The position numbers were made by a program, and so were the translations under genes. DNA of 64,000 bases. Origin: Bacteroidota bacterium (lineage in GTDB: Bacteria > Bacteroidota > Bacteroidia > Bacteroidales > DTGW01). Below are positions 58,952 to 64,000 of the stretch, piece by piece. Under the pieces are notes generated by a model. That model was not told the DNA's origin. It saw nothing but the letters and a program-made list of their open reading frames with translations, and did not search any database. Where the stretch lies: positions 16,676 through 80,675 of the forward strand of contig JAKPQD010000309.1 of the NCBI GenBank assembly GCA_029572965.1. Reading direction: 5' to 3'. Numbering within the stretch: position 1 is the first letter of the stretch; every line of letters starts with the position of its first letter.

Positions 58952-60592
58952 ATGAAAAAAATACATATCCTATTGATATTGGCAATAGCAATAATGGGAG
59001 CCTGCAAAGAAGATACCCTTGACAGGTATCCTACAGATGCCTCTGTTATTGAATCGTACTACAAAACTCCCAATGACGCAACCATGGCAGTAAATGCAGC
59101 CTACAATATGTTACTTCGCGATGACTGGTGGAGTTTATATATTTACTCCGAAATTTTGTCAGACAACTGTGCTGGCGGGGCCGGTAGTGGTGACGGAGGT
59201 GGGTTTCAAAGATTAGACCGCCTGCTGCAATGGCCTGAAGCCGATGCTTTTCAAATACACTGGCGTACATACTACGGTGCAATTTATCGCACAAATATCT
59301 ACCTCGAAAGCGAGGGATTAATCAATTGGACTGGTAAAGAATCGCTTCGTAACCAATACAAAGCTGAAATCCGTTTTTTGCGGGCATATTATCACTTCTA
59401 CCTTGCCCGTATGTTTGGAAATATTCCGGCATTAGACCATAGCTTGTTACCTGGTGAAATCCCTTCAAGAAGTACCCCCGAAGCTCTTTATGGCTTAATC
59501 ATAGACGACCTGAAATATTGCATTGAAAACGGATTATCTACTCCTTATAGCCAAATGACCGAAGCGAACTGGGGCAGGGCTACAAAATGGGCAGCCGAAG
59601 CTATGCTTGCAAGAGTTTTCTTATATTACACAGGCTATTACAACAAAACCGAAATCAATGGCATCAACAACAATGTTGTACAAACTTACCTTGACGATGT
59701 TATTGCCAATAGCGGACATGGTTTGGTTGATCATTACGCCAGCTTGTGGCGTGTACCTACATACTCTGAATTAAAATCAATAGACCTTTATGCCGGCGAA
59801 AAAAACAAAGAAGTAGTTTGGTCCATCCGGTACAATATAACCGGAGCAGGAGGCAATTTATATGGAGCTTCATGGTGGCAACGCATGATTGGGCCACGTA
59901 ATACCAACGTTGACCCTTACGGGAACGGATGGGGAGCTGCCCCTGTACTCCCTACAACATGGAATATGTATGAAAATGGCGATACTCGTAAAACTGCTAC
60001 TATTTTATCATGGGCTGACGAAGGACTTACTTATGATTTCACCGGTGCCCAACAAGCCCAATACACAGGGTATAACCTCAAAAAATACGATATTGCCAGT
60101 ATAGAAAAAAGACCTGAAGATGTAGTCATGGGCGGTACCGACTGGCAAACCGAAGCATTCGAAGATTACATAGTAATCCGCTATTCGGATGTATTGCTTA
60201 TGGCTGCAGAATTACACCTTTTGAATGGCGATGCTGCTACGGCCCTCAATTATGTCAACCAGGTCCGTACACGCGCCTTTGGTAATACCGAACACAACCT
60301 GAGTTCTATCACCCTCGATGCTATCTATAATGAACGACGTTTAGAGTTTGTTGGAGAAGGTATTCGTTACTATGATATCCTTCGCTATTGCAAAGGTGAT
60401 TTCTCAAAACTTGTCAATTACCTTACCTATGTTGACCAAAACGATGGAGGAGATTTCTCAAAATCAATTGATACTGAGAGTTTAGACGTAGATGGTAATA
60501 GTTTTGCCGAAAAGAAAGGGCTATTTCAAATACCACAAGCTGAGATTAACCTGATGAAAGGTAAAATTCAACAAAACGAAGGATATAATTAA
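58952..60592 (+). CDS. SusD/RagB family outer-membrane glycan-binding lipoprotein
   Basis: A 546-residue lipoprotein with signal MKKIHILLILAIAIMGACKED (lipobox MGAC). The SusD signature is visible: N-terminal YPTDASVIESYYKTPNDATMAVNAAYNML, a TPR-like helical core with LRNQYKAEIRFLRAYYHFYL, and the C-terminal NEGY. It forms the SusCD complex with the preceding gene and captures glycans at the surface. It is followed by a terminator-like hairpin, and the GH27 gene after that. Confidence 0.95.
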   Translation: MKKIHILLILAIAIMGACKEDTLDRYPTDASVIESYYKTPNDATMAVNAAYNMLLRDDWWSLYIYSEILSDNCAGGAGSGDGGGFQRLDRLLQWPEADAFQIHWRTYYGAIYRTNIYLESEGLINWTGKESLRNQYKAEIRFLRAYYHFYLARMFGNIPALDHSLLPGEIPSRSTPEALYGLIIDDLKYCIENGLSTPYSQMTEANWGRATKWAAEAMLARVFLYYTGYYNKTEINGINNNVVQTYLDDVIANSGHGLVDHYASLWRVPTYSELKSIDLYAGEKNKEVVWSIRYNITGAGGNLYGASWWQRMIGPRNTNVDPYGNGWGAAPVLPTTWNMYENGDTRKTATILSWADEGLTYDFTGAQQAQYTGYNLKKYDIASIEKRPEDVVMGGTDWQTEAFEDYIVIRYSDVLLMAAELHLLNGDAATALNYVNQVRTRAFGNTEHNLSSITLDAIYNERRLEFVGEGIRYYDILRYCKGDFSKLVNYLTYVDQNDGGDFSKSIDTESLDVDGNSFAEKKGLFQIPQAEINLMKGKIQQNEGYN

Positions 60593-60626
60593 GAAGTTCA
60601 ACAATTTACAAACAACCACCTATTTT

Positions 60627-60665
60627 AAAAAACCCTTGGGAGCTTTTCCCGGGGGTTTTATTTTA
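60627..60665 (+). terminator. Terminator after susD
   Basis: The stem formed by AAAACCC...GGGA and TCCC...GGGTTTT is followed by a T-rich stretch (TTTTATTTT), beginning 35 bases past the susD stop. Confidence 0.6.
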
Positions 60666-60672
60666 AGCACAA

Positions 60673-60704
60673 AACCTTCCAGGTTTTCGAAAACCTGGAA
60701 GGTT
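60673..60704. repeat. Perfect 32-bp palindrome
   Basis: Left half AACCTTCCAGGTTTTC and right half GAAAACCTGGAAGGTT are exact reverse complements. A related, imperfect copy is at 62089-62121 on the other side of the GH27 gene. Such copies probably belong to a dispersed palindromic repeat family. Confidence 0.75.
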
Positions 60705-60816
60705 ATTGCTTGAACTACCTAACATATCCACTTTATAACTTAACCTGCTTTTAAAGTGTGCATCTCACTTTTTTAAAGTAAAATTGCCCTTAGTTCAAAT
60801 TTTTAAACCAACTAAT

Positions 60817-62019
60817 ATGAAAAAATTATTGTTAATTGCTGCTGCATTGGCCTCTTTTTCAGCTTTTGCACAAAAAAACAACGACCTGGCAAAGACTCCG
60901 CCTATGGGCTGGAACAGCTGGAACACCTTTGCCTGTGATATTAATGAAAAACTTATCAAGGAAATGGCAGATGTTATGGTTTCATCGGGCATGCGTGATG
61001 CCGGGTACGTATATCTCAACCTCGACGACTGCTGGCATGGACAACGCGACAGCCTTGGCTTTATCCATCCTGATCCACAACGCTTCCCATCTGGAATAAA
61101 AGCATTGGCAGACTATGTACATTCAAAAGGCCTTAAAATAGGCATATACTCTGATGCAGGATGGAAAACCTGCGGAGGCAAGCCCGGCAGCCGTGGATAT
61201 GAGTTTCAGGATGCGCTAACATACGCTAAATGGGGCATTGACTATTTGAAATACGACTGGTGCTATACCGAAGGCTTGAATGCAGAAGAAGCATATAAAT
61301 CTATAGGTACAGCTCTTGTTGCTTCTGGCAGGCCAATTGTGCTAAGTATCTGCGAATGGGGCAACCACAAACCCTGGACATGGGGGGCAAAATATGGCCA
61401 CTTGTGGCGTACTACCGGCGACATCGTTGACTGCTGGGACTGTGAGCTGGGACATGGCAGTTGGGCTTCAAAAGGAATATTACGCATACTCGATATGCAA
61501 ATTGATAGCGGAATACGACAATACGCCGGCCCGGGACACTGGAACGACCCCGATATGATGGAAGTTGGCAATGACCTTACTGTCAGCGAAAGCCGTGCCC
61601 ACTTTTCGTTGTGGTGTATGCTTGCAGCCCCTCTCATTGCTGGCAATGACCTTCGTTCGATGACTAAAGAAACAAAGGAAATATTGACCAACAAAGAAAT
61701 GATTGCTATCGACCAGGATTCTCTTGGGGTTCAATGCTTCAGATGGTTTGATTACCGCACTTTTCAGGTATTTGCCAAACCTCTTGCCAATGGAGAACTG
61801 GCTGTTTGCTTCCTCAACCGTGGCGAAACCCCTTACAACATCAACTTTGACTGGAAAGATACCGAAAACATCTATGATGGCCCACACGTTTACGAGTTCA
61901 ACAAAACAACCTATAAATTAAGGGACGTTTGGGCACACAAAGACGCTGGCACTACTGCCAAACCTTTTGTTGCAACCCTTGCCCCACATGATGTAATCGT
62001 GTTAAGGTTAAAGAAATAG
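60817..62019 (+). CDS. GH27 family alpha-galactosidase
   Basis: A 400-residue exported enzyme with a signal peptide (about residues 1-18, AFAQ cleavage). TIM barrel with GWNSWNTF, the nucleophile Asp in YLKYDWCYT (D147) and the likely acid/base Asp in WRTTGDI (D202), then GHWNDPDM and a C-terminal beta domain. It likely removes alpha-galactose side groups. The start 60817 is chosen over an earlier TTG because it begins at the signal peptide. It has its own region downstream of the susD terminator; a TAAAATTG element at 60779-60786 is a weak promoter candidate. Confidence 0.92.
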   Translation: MKKLLLIAAALASFSAFAQKNNDLAKTPPMGWNSWNTFACDINEKLIKEMADVMVSSGMRDAGYVYLNLDDCWHGQRDSLGFIHPDPQRFPSGIKALADYVHSKGLKIGIYSDAGWKTCGGKPGSRGYEFQDALTYAKWGIDYLKYDWCYTEGLNAEEAYKSIGTALVASGRPIVLSICEWGNHKPWTWGAKYGHLWRTTGDIVDCWDCELGHGSWASKGILRILDMQIDSGIRQYAGPGHWNDPDMMEVGNDLTVSESRAHFSLWCMLAAPLIAGNDLRSMTKETKEILTNKEMIAIDQDSLGVQCFRWFDYRTFQVFAKPLANGELAVCFLNRGETPYNINFDWKDTENIYDGPHVYEFNKTTYKLRDVWAHKDAGTTAKPFVATLAPHDVIVLRLKK

Positions 62020-62038
62020 TTTGAAATATTGGTTTTGT

Positions 62039-62075
62039 AAGAGCGACAGGTTTGAAAAAGCTTGTCGCTCTTTTG
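62039..62075 (+). terminator. Terminator after the GH27 gene
   Basis: Stem AAGAGCGACA with TGTCGCTCTT (10 bp) followed by TTG and T-rich sequence starts 20 bases past the GH27 stop. Confidence 0.8.
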
Positions 62076-62088
62076 TTTTCTCATCTCG

Positions 62089-62121
62089 AAACCTTCTAGG
62101 TTTTAAAAACCTGGAAGGTTT
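62089..62121. repeat. Imperfect palindrome, second copy of the 60673 repeat
   Basis: AAACCTTCTAGG (62089-62100) pairs with CCTGGAAGGTTT (62110-62121) with one mismatch and a TTTTAAAAA centre. It differs from the copy at 60673-60704 at few positions, mostly in the centre. Confidence 0.7.
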
Positions 62122-62174
62122 GAACCAGCTATAAACTTTCCTATAAATTGTTTGTTTACCCAAAAACCTTATTG

Positions 62175-62813
62175 ATGATGAACATTTTTGAGTTACGAGA
62201 AGAAATAGCCGCCGAAAAGCTGGATGAAAAGAGTGTCCCCGATAATTATCTTTCACTTTTTACCAAATGGTACAAACAGGCTGCTGAAGCCAAAATATAC
62301 GAACCCGGTGCGTTTGCATTAGCTACAGCGGACAAAATCGGAAACCCTTCATGCCGGATGCTTTTGCTCAAAGGCTTTGACAAACGGGGATTTATCTTCT
62401 TCACCAATTATGACGGACGTAAAGCAACTCATTTAGCTGAAAACAACCACGCTGCTATGGTTTTTTATTGGGGCGAAATTGAAAGGCAGGTCAGGATTGA
62501 AGGGATTGTAGAAAAAATAAGTGCAGAAGAATCTGACAGCTACTTTGAAACCCGTCCGGTAGGTTCACGCCTTGGAGCATGGGCTTCACCTCAAAGCCAA
62601 CCCATCAACAGCCGCGAATGGCTTGAGAAAGCACACAACGATTTTTTTGAAAAGTTCAATAATAAAGCCATTCCCCGGCCCGAAAACTGGGGAGGATACC
62701 TTTTATCGCCCACTTTGGTAGAATTCTGGCAGGGCCGCCCCAACCGCCTCCACGACCGTATCCAGTATTCCCTTGATGGACTTGATTGGAAAATAAGGCG
62801 GTTGGCTCCATGA
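62175..62813 (+). CDS. pdxH: Pyridoxamine 5'-phosphate oxidase
   Basis: A 212-residue FMN enzyme that makes pyridoxal phosphate. The family pattern MLLLKGFDKRGFIFFTNY, FYWGEIERQVRIEG, and the end FWQGRPNRLHDRI with IRRLAP are all seen, the last being the normal C terminus. The start at 62175 (MMNIFELRE) is chosen; an upstream reading from 62148 has no fitting sequence. The 114-bp hairpin element begins one base after the stop codon and left the gene intact. Confidence 0.95.
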   Translation: MMNIFELREEIAAEKLDEKSVPDNYLSLFTKWYKQAAEAKIYEPGAFALATADKIGNPSCRMLLLKGFDKRGFIFFTNYDGRKATHLAENNHAAMVFYWGEIERQVRIEGIVEKISAEESDSYFETRPVGSRLGAWASPQSQPINSREWLEKAHNDFFEKFNNKAIPRPENWGGYLLSPTLVEFWQGRPNRLHDRIQYSLDGLDWKIRRLAP

Positions 62814-62814
62814 G

Positions 62815-62928
62815 GGTGTGTAAAAGTACAATTTTACTCATTTTTCGACTCTGCCCAAAATGACAAACTGCTGATTTTCAGGCGTCAAGCTGAGCGTAGT
62901 CGAAGCTTTGTCTGACTTTTTACACACC
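62815..62928. mobile_element. MITE-like hairpin element, IS256-type ends suspected
   Basis: Ends GGTGTGTAAAAGT (62815-62827) and ACTTTTTACACACC (62915-62928) are inverted repeats, with one extra T on the right. Inside are shorter inverted repeats around TCGACT and AGTCGA, with TCAAGCTGAGCGTAGTCGAA resembling a repeat common in Bacteroidota genomes. No ORF fits inside. It also ends in a T-run and may terminate pdxH. No clear target duplication is seen. Confidence 0.5.
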
Positions 62929-62931
62929 TTT

Positions 62932-62962
62932 TTTCATTTCTCCCACTTATTCCCTAACTTTG
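62932..62962 (+). promoter_or_regulatory. Promoter for the DUF4097-like gene
   Basis: TTTC (62932-62935), then 19 bp, then TAACTTTG (62955-62962). The -7 is a full consensus match and the -33 differs by one base. It lies between the MITE-like element and the gene, with ATG about 20 bp downstream. Confidence 0.5.
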
Positions 62963-62981
62963 GATAAATAATACCAAAGAA

Positions 62982-63791
62982 ATGAAAACACTATTCTTCC
63001 TGTTCCTGCTTATTCCTATTATCGTTCAGGGACAAAAAAAGACAGACGAGGAAGCCTCCTGGTCAGAAAGCCTCAACAAATGCAAAGCTGCCATCCTGAC
63101 TATCGACAACGCCAATATCACCATCAGGGGCAATGACAAGAAAAGCCCTCAACTAAACCTTTTAGTAAAAAGAAATGACAAAGTAATCCCTCTCAAGCAA
63201 GAAGAAATTGATAAGAATTTCGATTTGAAGATAAGTTATAAGCACGACTCGCTATTTTTCGATTGTACACGAAAAATGGAGGAGAACAAAGGTGTTTTTA
63301 AAGAAGGTACGGTAATCGAGTTCTCCATTACACTTAATGTCAATACAAAGATTGATATTAAGCTGGAAAAAGGCGATATAAACATCAAAAACATCAAAAC
63401 CTCGGCTATCAAAATCAACAATGCCGATGGCAATATGAAGATACTCGAAAGTGGAGGCTTTGCCAACCTCATCGCCTCGGATGGCGACATCATCTTTAGC
63501 AGCCACAATGGCGGCATGGTAGCCGAAACGCAAAATGGCAAAATTCAGGGCGACTTTGAAAATATTACCGACAGCATCCAGATGGAGAACAACAACGGTT
63601 TCATCAACATCATTGTGCCCAAAGAGACCAAAGCACGTATATTTGCCAAAGGCAAACTTGCCAGTACCAATACCAGCATGATACAGGGCACCATTGCCCG
63701 TACCCTGATATCAGGCTCCCTCAACGATGGAGCTATGCCCATCAGGTTGAACACCCCAAAAGGAAATATTTCGTTTTTTGTAAAAGAATAA
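62982..63791 (+). CDS. Secreted beta-strand-repeat protein (DUF4097-like)
   Basis: A 269-residue secreted protein with signal peptide MKTLFFLFLLIPIIVQG. The mature part has many short beta-strand turns (NANITIRGND, LEKGDINIKN, NADGNMKILESGG, SDGDIIFSSHNGG), typical of a right-handed beta-helix such as DUF4097 or putative adhesin domains. Function is unknown. It has a good promoter directly upstream. Downstream to the window end the only gene trace is a transposase tail on the other strand. Confidence 0.7.
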   Translation: MKTLFFLFLLIPIIVQGQKKTDEEASWSESLNKCKAAILTIDNANITIRGNDKKSPQLNLLVKRNDKVIPLKQEEIDKNFDLKISYKHDSLFFDCTRKMEENKGVFKEGTVIEFSITLNVNTKIDIKLEKGDINIKNIKTSAIKINNADGNMKILESGGFANLIASDGDIIFSSHNGGMVAETQNGKIQGDFENITDSIQMENNNGFINIIVPKETKARIFAKGKLASTNTSMIQGTIARTLISGSLNDGAMPIRLNTPKGNISFFVKE

Positions 63792-63901
63792 AAGTTTGAA
63801 AACAATTAAGCTCAGAAAGTTCAGCCAAGACGAAAGCCATGTCTTAAAAGGTATTGCTATGAGAGTATAAAATATTTTGTGTAAACACAATAATTTGATT
63901 T

Positions 63902-64000
63902 TTAATTTATTTTACATCTGGTTTCAAAAATAGTCAAAAATTGATGAAGGATCATACCCCAATTTTGGATTGGCATATTCCACTTTTCCTCGATATTTCT
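63902..64000 (-). pseudogene. C-terminal tail of an IS256-family transposase (cut by window edge)
   Basis: The minus strand reads in one frame RNIEEKWNMPIQNWGMILHQ and on to FLTIFETRCKIN, then a stop at 63902. The pattern KWxMPIxNWGxILxQ followed by FExR is typical of the C terminus of IS256-family transposases. The rest of the gene is outside the window, so it could be intact or partial. A TTGTGT-AA-ACACAA palindrome at 63877-63890 may mark the element end. Confidence 0.75.

Overview
The window is an AT-rich chromosomal segment from a member of the Bacteroidota, most likely a polysaccharide-degrading, Bacteroidales-like organism. The evidence is a SusC/SusD pair with GH31, GH2 and GH27 enzymes, lipoprotein signals of Bacteroidota type, promoters of the form TTTG-N19/20-TAnnTTTG, the gene order rpsU-xerC-hpf-tRNAs-tuf-tRNA-secE-nusG-rplKAJL-rpoBC, and a fused glycogen synthase-phosphorylase typical of this phylum. 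No prophage, CRISPR array or resistance island is visible; the only transposase trace is a fragment at the right edge.

Layout. 1-4246: sugar importer (truncated by the window edge), GH94 phosphorylase and GH130 phosphorylase, closed by a terminator; these would import beta-linked disaccharides and cleave them with phosphate. 4276-5730: two unknown genes. 5714-9232 (minus): DNA glycosylase, O-antigen-ligase-like protein, recA and a DUF3467 protein. 9303-24242 (minus): a large information-processing block with rpsU, xerC and hpf, then a strong promoter driving four tRNAs, tuf, tRNA-Trp, secE, nusG, four ribosomal proteins, rpoB and rpoC, ending in a strong terminator. A decayed tRNA copy lies between the tRNA genes and a hairpin lies between rplL and rpoB. 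24341-27904: argS (minus), a SIS-domain protein, a small membrane protein and rplS (plus). 27940-28160 holds no gene but has several inverted repeats and may encode a small RNA.

28187-37204 (minus) is a glycogen operon: debranching enzyme, GT4 glycosyltransferase, GH57 enzyme with a lysine-rich tail, and a 1416-residue GT3-GT35 fusion. 37558-43981 (plus): two thioredoxin-fold lipoproteins that have lost the CxxC motif, an LpxH-like hydrolase, a SixA-like phosphatase, polyphosphate kinase and thiol peroxidase. 44183-49909 (minus): thpR, a DUF4294 protein and an efflux set (ABC-2 permease, HlyD adaptor, TolC channel) with a TetR regulator; a nearly identical 17-bp motif stands upstream of both tetR and tolC and is a good operator candidate.

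50320-62019 (plus) is a polysaccharide utilisation locus: PA14-containing GH31 enzyme, GH2 beta-galactosidase, SusC, SusD and GH27 alpha-galactosidase. Palindromic dispersed repeats lie on both sides of the GH27 gene. 62175-64000: pdxH, a 114-bp hairpin element resembling a miniature transposable element, a DUF4097-like secreted protein, and the C-terminal tail of an IS256-family transposase running off the edge.

Nothing here is clearly a wholly new system. The most worthwhile leads are the paired phosphorylases, the two CxxC-less thioredoxin lipoproteins, the TetR operator pair, the efflux set without an ATPase, the structured intergenic region at 27.9-28.2 kb and the repeats around 60.7-62.9 kb.
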